DNA of 64,000 nt from Marsupella aquatica. Its lineage: Eukaryota; Marchantiophyta. A program made the translations under genes and the position numbers. Positions 48,526-59,478 of the stretch are shown in pieces. Below the pieces are notes generated by a model. It did no database searches. It had not been told where the DNA came from and was given only the letters and a program-made list of their open reading frames with translations. Location of the stretch: contig OZ316894.1 in the NCBI GenBank assembly GCA_973895155.1, forward strand, positions 26,660,001-26,724,000. Direction: 5' to 3'. Position 1 is the stretch's first letter. Each line of letters opens with the position of its first letter.

Positions 48526-50272
48526 ATGGAGGACACGGAAGCCGGTGGTGCTTCTGCTTCTGCAGATGTTGTGACTAATGGAGGGGAGGCGGTGGTGGCA
48601 CCGGCTGCTGCCATAAAGGAGACGCGTTCGGAAGTGCTCGGTCGCCACCAGTACGTTGCATTGCATTGCGGCTCTCTGTCTGAGTCCCTCCATTTTTTTT
48701 GCAGTCTAACTGCTGTCTGTTTGGGGCCTGCTCGGTTCACAATGATCACTGCTGTGCTATACGGAATGAGCCGAAGCATTTTTGTTGTGCGTAGAACTCA
48801 GGTTTGAGCGGATTTCTTCTGTTCTCTCCTTGTGCACCCACCCCCTGCCTTCGGGCCGGGGGGGGGGCAAAAAACGCTTTTCGGATTGAGATGTGGCCCA
48901 TAGAGGTACTGTTGCACGAGTATGGAAATCTCCTCCCGCTGCGTTGTGTGCTCTCCTTCCTTTATTACCATCTTTGAATGGTTGCAGTCTTTCATTCTTC
49001 CTGCGGTAACGTCAGTTTGTTGATAAATAAGGGTCTTTTCGGGCACTCGTGAGGAGATTGTAGATACGTGTGGGGCATCCAAGAGTAGTAGGTTGTTGCT
49101 AGGATGATACGCCTGGGGTTCTACGTGCGTGAGATTTGCCGGTCGTCATTTATGACAAGGCATCTGGCTTTTGTGAGCTTAGGAAGGAGATAAAGGAGTT
49201 GCAGAACAAGGAGATTGGCTTGAAGAAGGCAGCTGCAAAAGGGAGCAAAGCTGAGCAGAAAGCCAAGAAAAAATTAGCTGAGGAGGAGATAGCGAGGCTT
49301 GATGTGAAGCTGAAGGCGAGACATGTCAAGGAACTGGCTGCTCTGGGTGTACCAGTGGATGAGAAAGCTGCGGGTAGTGTAGATAACATTGCAAAAGCTA
49401 TAGCTGGAGTTACGACGGATGGAGGTAGTCAACCAACACGGCCGTCGAAAGGGCAAAAGTGGAGGGAGAAAAGAGCGCAACAGGAGGCTGAGCGAGAGCA
49501 GAGAATCCAAGTAGGTGTTTAGAGCATTACCATTGTTGTCTGTCGAAGTTCTTGTCGATTTGTATAATTTGCCACTCCAAGTCTAACTCCTTTTTGCTTT
49601 ACGTTCCGTGCTATGGTGATAGCCATGTTGTTCATAGCGTTGCTGTCAAAATGCTTACAGGAAGAGCAACATAGCGTTGTGAGCCAGCGAGCTGTGGAGG
49701 AAAAGCATTTAAAAGAAAAGCTTCGACCCCTTGGTTTTACATTACAGGACGTAAAATCGGACGGGCATTGTATGTATCGTGCTGTGGAAGATCAATTAGC
49801 TTTGTACCCGGAACTTCAGCAGTATACATATCAAGAACTTAGGAACTTAGCGGCTGATTACATGCGATCGCATGCAACCGATTACATTCCCTTCATCGCC
49901 GGAGAAACTGTGGAGAATGAGAAACCAGGGGAGCCCTTGGAGTCAAAATTCGAGAGATATTGTGGGGAAGTGCAGAGTACAGCAGCTTGGGGAGGGCAGT
50001 TAGAACTAGGTGCTTTGTCTCACGCACTCAGAAAACACATCGTGGTTTATGCAGCAAATCTACCAGATGTAGAAATGGGGAGTGAGTACGTAGGGGAGAT
50101 CGAAGAGGACGGGTCATCTCGCACCCCAAGTATCCGGGTCTCGTATCACCGACATGCTTTTGGACTTGGGGAACATTATAATTCTGTTGTGCCTGCACAA
50201 CCGTTGCTTGTGCAAAACGCTCCATTATCTGAGAGTGTACACCAAGTGTTGAGAGATCAACCCCACACATAG
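48526..50272 (+). CDS. OTU5: OTU-domain cysteine protease, OTUD6/OTU5-type deubiquitinase, 3 exons
   Basis: Removes ubiquitin from proteins; the plant member is linked in the literature to chromatin and phosphate responses. Exons 48526-48650, 49183-49510 and 49661-50272 join in phase to 354 aa. An Ala/Glu-rich start is followed by a coiled coil with QKEIKELQNKE and KKAAAKGSKAEQKAKKK, the family signature before the catalytic domain. The OTU domain follows: Asp185 and Cys188 in KSDGHCMYRAVEDQL, STAAWGGQLELGAL, and His323 in LGEHYNSV. All three catalytic residues are present. Flowering-plant relatives have about 330 aa. The exon 2 acceptor (TGAGCTTAG) was chosen because it restores the conserved KEI..LQNKE; the adjacent TGAG acceptor breaks the frame. 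Intron 1 contains an 11-G run near 48857. Confidence 0.93.
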
Positions 50273-50815
50273 GACATAGACCTGATCTGTGCTCAATAAT
50301 GCACCTTCCAGACTACAGTGAGCATGGAAATGTAAACGTTTGAACAAGGTCTTCAATGATATAAAACTCCTTGCAGAGTTCTAACAACGAAGGAGCACAC
50401 AGGCCGGAACTTTACTACAACCATGATTCTAGCGGTGTCAAATTTGGGCAAAATGACGACTACTGGTTTCACACTAATAGTCTTGGCGTCTTTGACTAAC
50501 CATGGTCGAAAAGAAGCACTCAGGCTGTACTGGTTATATTAATGTAGATCTTAAGAGGATTGCAGCCACCGATTCCATATTATTAAAGAAGCCTCTCTTC
50601 CATGTTCAGTTTGCTCTGCTACCTGGTCCAGTTTCCTTCAAAAAACATATAAACTCCAGCTTCGTTTTATGGGATCCATTTCTTTCCAGCATTTTATGAA
50701 AGCACGGAGTTAGTGAATCTGTCGGAGGTCCAGATAAAGATGGCTTGTAGTTCTTTCACTAGATTCAGAGTAATTAGGTCTACTATCAGATTCTGTGAGA
50801 AATTTTATTTTGTCG
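50273..50815. other. OTU 3' flank
   Basis: Probable 3' untranslated region; no further gene seen. Confidence 0.4.
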
Positions 50816-51252
50816 ACTCAGTGATGACATTGGCATGATCGCCATCTTTTATTGGAGCCAATGGCACTAGTAGAAAGCCGGGAACCGTTTGCAATGGACA
50901 GGCTGTCCACTCAGTGATGACGTTGACATGGGCGCTGTCTTTTATGGGAGCCAATGGCACCAGAACAACGTTGGGAACCCGTTAGAACGCACGGGCTACG
51001 AGCCTTTCTTAACAAAGCGACTTGGTTTAAACCACCACTAGCCATGGCACACGAGGGAAGAGAGCCTTTTTTAACACAGCGACTTGGTTTAAACCACCAC
51101 TAGCCCTGGCTGTAGAGGAGCGGATGGAGTGAAATATGACAATGGGATAAGTCTTGTACTCTACCTCCTTTTGTACGGCTAGTGGCATGAAAGTGCTATG
51201 AAAAAGGGATAACTCGTGTACTCTTCCCCCTTTTATATGGCTAGTTGCTGGC
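50816..51252. repeat. Block of three successive tandem duplications
   Basis: First, ACTCAGTGATGAC...GGAGCCAATGGCAC at 50816 and 50909 (93-bp spacing). Second, GAGCCTTTCTTAACAAAGCG...CCACCACTAGCC at 51001 and 51063 (62-bp spacing). Third, GGGATAAGTCTTGTACTCT...GGCTAGT at 51145 and 51207 (62-bp spacing). All are imperfect copies, lying side by side. Confidence 0.8.
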
Positions 51253-53105
51253 AAATTGAACGCCATTTTTTCTCGTAAGGGTCTGGAGTCGAAAGTGCAA
51301 TGTGCAGATGTACTAAACGAGCAATGTGCGTGAGTGCTTAACGTGGATAAGTGGAAGCTGATGCTCAGAACTTTCCCGTGGAAACTGCAGACTTAACGCA
51401 CGAGATGACAAATCGTGCTGTACGTCTATAAAAGTTCAGACTCAGATAAAATACTGCAGGTTTCCTTTCTTGATAGATGCATAGAATGTATCCTGCAGTT
51501 ACGTATATTTTGTTCTTCAGTGTGAGTTTATTCCCTGTCTAAACGGCAAAGCAAATCCTCTTTTCACAAGGGAGTTTCCTCTGGGCAGAGACGCAAAATG
51601 TTCTCAAAAGCTTGTCACGCCAAGGCATGAAATAGTTCCCATAGCCATAAGTCGATATTCAACTGCCATGTTAGTTTGCATAAAGCTCGAAATCATTCCG
51701 AAATTTTACCTTTCAGGCCTACCGTACACATCAACAGTCGAGGTGATTCATTTCTTAATTTCGGTAACGAACATTTTCCGGTGAGATCTACATCACCTTC
51801 TAAATTTTGTGGACGAAAGATCACGACCAAGAAGCCCCACCTGTGCTGAGTAGGACCGAACATAAACTTTACTCCCGTAGCGCCTGAGTGAATCGCTCAC
51901 ACAGTTACATGGAGGAAAGACTGGGTCTGATTGACTTAATTGTATCTAATAGAACCGATCAGCCAAACTTTTTAGGTCCAATAGAGAGACTGCTGTGCTG
52001 GTAGACTTGACCATACCCATATTGCTTAGTATCACGATTTGGACTTGGTCCTCAAGACCATAAAGTTCCAAGACTGAAGCGCAGACATATTCAATGCATC
52101 CTCCCTTCAATCACGACCAACAACTAGTGCTGTCTAAGTGAGCACGAGTAACTGGACTGTCACACCTGACGAACCCCAAATCTGGCCCCTTTGTTCAAAA
52201 GAATGAATCAATGATCGAATTGTACTCGAGAAGGACTGAATCAGTTCATGCAACCGAACAGTTTTCCAGAAGTGTGGACATTGCAAACCGAGTCGCAGAA
52301 AATCCTTCTTTTTCCATCCTGAGAATCTGAAACACGAAGTCCCCTTGATCTCTGCACACCTGCAAGAGATGAATGTATAAACTTGAGGTACAGCAAAACA
52401 TGTCGAGTGAGCTTCAAATCTAAGCTCGCACAGGAGAGTTCATACTTACCTAAGAACCGCTGATTTAACTATATGCACAAGCCAGCGATGTACAAAAAGA
52501 AATCCTTTGGTCTATATAGCTACTACCCAATAACAAGTCAGCTTTGGAGGATGTCAGATGCAGTTATGTTGTGGATTTCTCGGTACAATTCAAGAAAATC
52601 GCGTCCCATTCGAGCTATGATGACTGCAATGCAGATTTTGAGAAAATTCCATGCTTTAAACCGAGGTACTTTGCAAAAGTCTAGTGGCAGTTCACCATAA
52701 AACCACTATGGACCTAATCATCAAAACATCCTTCCATGATTGTTCTAAAACGTGCAAACTAGATTATGACATCTCGTCACGGGGTGATCTCTCCCAAATG
52801 TTTACAAGAAGAAAAACAACCGTCCAGTTATGATAATTCTCGCCAGACAATAATACTGAAGGACGTGGATCCAACGCTGCTGAGCTTTGAGAGTTCCAAG
52901 TAAGTTAGTATAGAGAGAGACAAGTGCCAGGATCCAGCTCATTCTTTAGACCACGAAACCATGAAGACCGTATTGTGAAAACCTCAAATGTGTTGTGGAT
53001 CTCCAAACAGATACGAGGGCAAGAATGCTGACCTGAGATGAAGGGGCAAGGATGAAGCCCGGACGTATGTTCATTGCTGTGCTAGAAATTCGCATTAAGC
53101 GCAAA
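51253..53105. other. Sequence between the duplication block and the J-domain gene
   Basis: Mostly featureless. On the minus strand at 52359-52246 an acceptor (TCTTGCAG) opens a 37-codon frame, starting VCRDQGDFVFQILRMEKEG, that ends in a stop. It could be a 3' or alternative exon downstream of the J-domain gene, or chance. Confidence 0.3.
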
Positions 53106-54853
53106 TCACTTTCCTTCCTCGCTGTCCTTAGCCCTTTGCCTTTCCAGGAGTAAAGCTGCTATCCGCTCCCGCTTAAGTGAGTTAGAGGAAGGCTCCACCA
53201 CTCGTGAAGGCCCTTTCCTTTGATACGAGCCATGCATCAACTCTGCCCGGGCCCATAACAAAACTGTTCCAAAGAAGACACATCCCATTGCCAGTCCAAA
53301 TCCCCAAACCGCAGCAGCTCTGGGTGTGAATCTTGTGTTCGATGCAGCATACACTGCGGGTCCATAGTGCCTCCTGGAAGTGTCATATGGGCTGTGAACC
53401 GCAGACTTGTTCAATATTCGTTGATATGCTGCTGTAATTCGCAAAAATTCTTGGCCATCTTTCTTGTTTAAATCTGGATGGCTGCAATAGCGACCACACC
53501 CGTAAGATGTTCACTTCAAGAACGAAATCGTAAACATTAGTGTGACTTTTCAACTCCTGGGCTCAAAGACTCCACAAAACTGACTCACAGTGGCTGTGGA
53601 AAATATCAGCTCAAAATTGTTCCTACTAATACAATTTGTCAATAGTATAGCAGCTATTGCTGGCTCAGTTGGACATCTGGCCAGTACCCTTGTCAGATAG
53701 ACATCATGTGAAATACATCATGTTTACGTTATGCCCAACCTAGCTATTCAAGACGGACAACATGCCAAACAACCGAATAGAACTCCCTTTTGCTGGACCT
53801 GTGGTGAGTACTTTTTTGGGATAATCAACATTATACATAGAAATTTCTCAACCTCTAACAATGGCCGTGTAAAGGTTTGCTCTAGCATATCCATTGACGA
53901 CGTTTGTCCTATAATGTACACGCAGCTCATCGTTTACATTCAAAAATCATTAGTCTCTCATCTTTTCTCAGGTCCAGTCATGTCTCATTTTCGCACTGAC
54001 TTATGCTAGTGTCCGTACGGCACAGAAGAAAAGTACTCGTTATCGTTTGCCGCCTACACAGCCTTTCACTTGTGATCCCTTCAAACCGTCTTCAATCCAT
54101 TCAGTGGAAATAGAAATGAACCCGCCAGATTATTTATGTCAATTTGCAGCGTTCGACTGGAGAACAGTACTTTTTGTGCGACTCACCCCTTACTTCGCTT
54201 AAACCAATGCTCTAATCCAAGTGTCATTGTCTTTCCAATAGCTCACGTCATCCTTCAAGACCAAAAACAACCACCCATAATGCGGATGGATTTGTAAAGA
54301 ACAGTCCCCAAACGGACTTTGCTGTGATAGAACATCTAATAAAATTGAAAGGTTGAAGTTTAATACGAAAACCATTTTCTTAACATTTGGGCAATATGAC
54401 TGTCTAAAATAGAAATAACAACCCCGACCAGGAGGGTTTTGAAAGAGGTACAAATGATTCATGTTTCGCAATTGTCCACAAGATGGATTTGCTTAATCAC
54501 CAAACAATCTTTCCCACAATTGAGTAGGGTCCCCATGACAACCGAGGGAAGAATCTGACCTAGGGAGGCGTATGATTTTGGTACACCAGGATCAGATGTA
54601 ACAGAACCAAAAAGCGGCCAGAGCCCAGAGGAAAGCCAAAGAGGAGAAGGAATGATACTTACTACTGCAATGCGAGCTTGCGGTAAGCACCCTTGACTTC
54701 GTCCAAACTTGCATTCTTTGAGAGGCCCAGTTGGGCATATGCAGAGGAGAGCGATTCCGGACCGTGACCTGAGCTGTACGAAGATTGGCCAGGATAGAAA
54801 GTTGGGTACCTGGAAATCGTATTCCGTAGTAATCCATGTCTTCTGGCGGCCAT
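53106..54853 (-). CDS. Membrane-anchored J-domain (DnaJ-like) protein, 2 exons
   Basis: J proteins stimulate the ATPase of Hsp70 chaperones. Exons 54853-54663 and 53481-53106 join in phase to 188 aa. Residues 1-29 are basic and Ser/Tyr-rich, like an organelle leader. The J domain spans about 37-92, with AYAQLGLSKNASLDEVKGAY, then the essential His65-Pro66-Asp67; the intron splits the Tyr codon just before it. A single hydrophobic segment at about 119-141 (AVWGFGLAMGCVFFGTVLLW) is followed by a basic tail ending in KDSEEGK. There are no Gly/Phe or zinc-finger regions, so it is a type III J protein. The N-terminal leader and one transmembrane span suggest a mitochondrial or plastid membrane, which is inference. 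Confidence 0.85.
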
Positions 54854-56722
54854 CTTCTCCTCTACCTCATAAAAACTATCTTAGAGCATTAATTTTCCCC
54901 TGCCCTAACCATGTGCCAGGGCTAAACTTATTCCCATCGAATAGACTGCAGCATGTCGAAGGCGAATTCATGCTTCAGTCTGCGTGTGCAGTCCATGAGT
55001 TCCTGAAGCCCTCACACGGGATGCTACTCCAATTTGCTGCCCACACAGAAGAGCTGGCAGTTTGGACCTCAGCTGCACGCACCAACCTACATAGACCCCG
55101 CAATGAGTAGAAATAACTCATTGAGCTCTAAGTTACCCTTCCTGTCAGAATCCTACGCGGATCTTAGTCAGCCTTTGGCATAAGAACATAAAATTCCAGA
55201 CAGACGAACGCGAATAGACCATTGTGCAAAGAACGAGAAACTTTGGTTCAGACTCTGGGAGAGCATTAAAGTTCTACGAGGAATCCAGACAGCCGTTGGC
55301 AATAGACCACGCAATTGTAGAAAGGAGGAAGTAGATCAACAACATAATGTACACAAAATCAATTAATGTTGATCTCCTTCGCTCCAGATCGAGAGTCTAA
55401 AAAAATAGGGAGGGGCACGTTTGGTGGGGTGTGTGGGGTAGAATCTTCAGGGTGGTGTCGATCAAACTCCCCGGTCAGGAAAGTCCGCTTTTTCTGAAAG
55501 AGAAAGAACTCCACGACTCCTCCATCAAAACAAAAAGGGTTACGCGGCAGACAAAAACAAAGTTTAAATCTTCGAGAATGGAAGATATGAAGAGAGGAAT
55601 TAGTTGATGTACGCATGTTATTAAGCTTGTGAGTAAATTAACACATTCTCTTACAAAGATTATTGGAGTTCATTTTCCATCTTAGCTCAATCATCACCCT
55701 TTGTCTCCTCATGGATGTAAACTGAGTATACCTATTTAGTATACCTAAGGATACCCTAAACCCTAATGCACTGTCATCCTTATCCACTTTGTTACAAAAT
55801 GATCAATTGTATGCATAATCCAACAGATTGGAACGGCTAGAGTTTAGTTGTTGTTGTTGTTTGTTAAGTAAATCAATTACATATAAAATAATTCTTCATT
55901 ATAATTAAAAAGTAAATAAAAAGGTTACAAGTGGTTACTTTATTGTCTCTACTCTTTGTCATTTGGCATGTTATTTTTTAATTTTCTTAAGTTTTTCCCG
56001 TTCCCAAGTCTAACCATTTTGGTGGCATTGCAACAAACACAAATTAATGGTCATGTTTGTTTGTCATCGCAAACATTATCATTCATATTTGTGATGGAAA
56101 GTGCATACATCTAAGTGAAACAACATGCCAGGAATTTTGCAAGAGAGTCCTCATGAGGATAAGTAAAAAATATATTAGAAAAAAAGGAAAGAGAGGAAGA
56201 GCACAATGTTTTTAGTATTTTGGGAGGGTTTCTATATATTTGTTGTGAAAGACAAGGTCAAGCCAATAAATACAAGTAAAGCCTAAACCCTATCACATTG
56301 CCAAATAACAAAAGGGGCCCAACCTAGAGACACTGCCCAAGAGCAAGAGACTCGACAAAGTACATAAATCACCACCAAAGAACAAAAAGTGCCTTGCCAA
56401 GAGATAGGATTCCAAAGGGTAAAAACCTAGCAACAAGGGGAAAGTAACGGGGAAAATTGCAAAAACCATAGTGCAAAAAAAGTTGAGACAATATTACATG
56501 GCATATGTTAAGCATTGACAACATTCACAACGACATGCCCATAACCACCTAACGATCAAGTACTCGACAGAGAGAGATACATTGTTCACCTCAACATGAG
56601 GCTGCGTCCACGACAACACACAAAAGCTTTACTGCACTCTAGGCCGATTGACCATACCAAGCATCCACAACACAAGCTCACCCTATCTCTCAACTTGCTC
56701 CATAACAATGAGCCTGAGTTCC
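54854..56722. other. Intergenic stretch without a supported gene
   Basis: J-gene promoter region, then AT-rich sequence with a (GTT)n run near 55848-55865 and teloboxes (ACCCTAAACCCTAA near 55752). No coding domain seen. Confidence 0.5.
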
Positions 56723-56849
56723 CACTCTCTAAACAAACACCGTTTGGGTATAGTGTGTGTGCAGCATGACTAACCTAACCTAGTTTGTGATTAAGGTTAG
56801 CCCTAACTGTGATACAATCATAACTCTAGACCTAAGAGTTAATCCTAAG
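56723..56849 (+). repeat. Dispersed repeat, copy 2 of 2
   Basis: Homologous over 127 bp to 33074-33200, same orientation. It abuts the end of the copia reverse-transcriptase relic, so it may be part of the same or a nested element. Confidence 0.8.
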
Positions 56850-58440
56850 AGCATAATATCCCAATGTACCTTAGTTCCCTTGATTAACCATATATGCTTA
56901 CCATTCTTGTAGCATGTGCTATGTCTGGTCAAGTACACACCAAAAGATACATCAAATTACCATATATTGCGCTGTCATAAGGAATCTTGGACATCAACCC
57001 CTTTATTGTAAATGGGACAAGATGTAGTCAAAAGCTTGAAATGCACATACCGCCAAGGAGTACTCATTGCATTAGCACTTGCATGTTGAAGTTGGCAAGA
57101 ACTTTCTATGTGTACTTACTTTACGTTAGCCACAATTTTCTGTACCTTCTCTCCTTGTGAATCTTCATCTCAAGAATGCGCATGGGTGGCCCTAAATCCT
57201 TCATATTAAAGTCAACACTCAGGAGAGTCTTGAGTCTAGTAACCTTTGACATATCTTTAGCAATGATGAGCTTACATAGCTTCGATTACATAGCCATCGC
57301 TTGTCCACAACGTACACTTGCTTCCTGGCTTGAATTGTTTGCGTCCCTCCAAGCTTCAACTGAAGCTCACTCTAAATATAGGTTGATGCCAAATGCAGCC
57401 TTCATGTCGAAAAAACAATTGTTGGTCTCCCCCTAACACCATAGCTTTCTTAAATCAAAAACACTACAAAATTTTCATGTGAAGTGATGGCTCGTCCGTT
57501 TCATGCATTCTTCCCACCAAAACGACAAGCGCTCTTCTGCCAACAGTGCGTGTTGTTCTCCTGTCTGTCTTGTGGCCTTAATGCTCAACGTAACTCACAA
57601 ACGATCAATTATGAATGGTAGAAACACGATTTCTTCTATGTGTAAGCAAAAACCGTCAAAAAATGCAATTCCTCTATATTCAACCTTTTGTTTGATAAAC
57701 CAGAGAGATCATCTCAACCAGATCAATCTCCTCTATCTTTCGAGCGTTCTCTTTTGTATGAGCACACACGAAGACCACCGGGAGACTCAAAACCATTGGT
57801 TATCGTCTTGCTTAAAATTGATTTCACTTCATCACACACATTCCTTGGATGAACATGGGAGTCCATGGATTAATTTCATCTAATAGTAAAGTAGCTTTTG
57901 CGTCATCAAATGATAAAGTAGTTTTACCATACAAAACTGTCTGGACCAAATTCTCAGAAGATGAAGGTAAAAGACAATCATATATGAAGCATCTTCTTCT
58001 TGTCCTCTACCTTCTCATCGAGACTTGTCAACATTGTTATGATCAAATTGAAGCTGTCATTGAGCTGTCATAGAGCTCATGCAGGGTCTTACCTTCAAGC
58101 ATTTTGAAATCTATCAACTTCAATGTCGTGTATAGCCTTGTTGTCAGCAACTTCTCCTTGCATATCATCTTCAACCTATCCAACAACTTTGTTACTGAAT
58201 CTTTGGTCATCACCTGAAGCAGCACTTTTGACAACACGTGCAGCCTGATCAGGCAAAGTGTACAAGCACAAATTTCCTCTCAGTCCTCCTACGTCATGGC
58301 TGTTCGCTTTGTCTGGGACGCCAATCTCAAGCCCTGAGAAACTAGTGCATCTTGCATTTGGATATTCCACAATGTAAAATTATTTTGTCTGATGAACTTC
58401 TTCACCTTTCTTGCACTATTCACCTTTGTAGGTCATTGTG
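56850..58440 (-). mobile_element. Ty1/copia retrotransposon relic (gag and reverse transcriptase)
   Basis: On the minus strand, 58420-58060 holds gag-like text: NFTLWNIQMQDALVSQGL, then KMICKEKLLTTRLYTTLKL, a short frameshift, then LVQTVLYGKTTLSFDDAKAT near 57960-57900. This is the UBN2-type copia gag. After an Arg/Ser-rich stretch, 57440-56880 holds the end of the reverse transcriptase: DMKAAFG, LKTLLSVDFNMKDLG, RILEMKIHKER, KVLANFNMQ, PYDSAIYGNLMYL and CT-PDIAHAT, with stops between. Integrase and the catalytic centre are missing, so a large internal deletion has occurred. Many stops fit C-to-T change. No LTR pair was identified. Confidence 0.88.
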
Positions 58441-59478
58441 TAGCCTTGCAACCTTCTTGTGCTAGATATATTTTCACTACTTCAATTCCTGGCTAGAATC
58501 CAGATGCTGTGGTCGTAATGTGTCAATGAAGTGGTCATGGGGACGAATCTTAATTTCGTGATTGATTTAAGTCCTCTTGAAACAACAAACCAGGGTTCCC
58601 TTTTTGCCTGGCCTTGCCAAAACTAACATTAAATTTTTCCATGAGAAATGATACTAAACCCTTTCAGCAAGAGAAGAGTCTGCATACATTGCTCAAACTT
58701 TAGACCAAAAATGAGGTGCATGGATCGGTGTATGGTTTACACAACCATTTTGGCCAATCACCAATCATGCAATTTGAAGGGGTGTAAGAATGTCCAGGAG
58801 CATTTTATCAAATCGCAATAGGTTGATATGCTCATTTAAGTCCTTCCTGTGTTTTGCATTTGTATTTTGATGTATTTCGGAGAGCATCCACCTATAACAA
58901 CAACCGCTGGGCAGGGGCTCGTGAATGGCTTCAACAGGCTGTCCATGGAATTCTTATATCTGAGAATGGACTTGTGAATGTCCACAGCAGGCTGCCCTGG
59001 GAATTCACAAATCTGAGATTGTACAATGCACTATTTTTTAGAAAAGAAGGGGGAAACAAAACACGCATCAAACACAGAGTAACCTAAAGCCCCTTCTCAT
59101 GGGGCATCTTCCAGGGGGGAGATTTGCCAGGGCTTTATGCTGGACAATGCCCTGCTAGAGGGCTCTACCTAACACAAAAATTCATGCAAACTTTCAGTAC
59201 TTTGGGAAGTCATTTATCAAATCCTCATCTGTCAATTCGTAGACATCCTTCTTGAGAGTTTGCAAGAATTAAATATTTTCATTTAGTTAACAGGGAACAC
59301 CTACATGTGCAGAGACAATCGTTGCATCTCCTAATATTAGAATTACCAATTAAAGTAAAGTTCCTAATAATCAAATGATCAAGAAAAAATCTTAATTTCA
59401 ACTTTTGCCGTTTCTTATTGATTCACATGTCCATCCGAAAAATATTGATGATCACTTCAGTTTTTAGAGGCTTAAAAT
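58441..59478. other. Intergenic stretch between the copia relic and the PsbP-domain gene
   Basis: No gene. A diverged ~53-bp-spaced duplication (CAACAGGCTGTCCATGGAAT.. / CAGCAGGCTGCCCTGGGAAT..) lies at 58932 and 58985. Confidence 0.5.
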
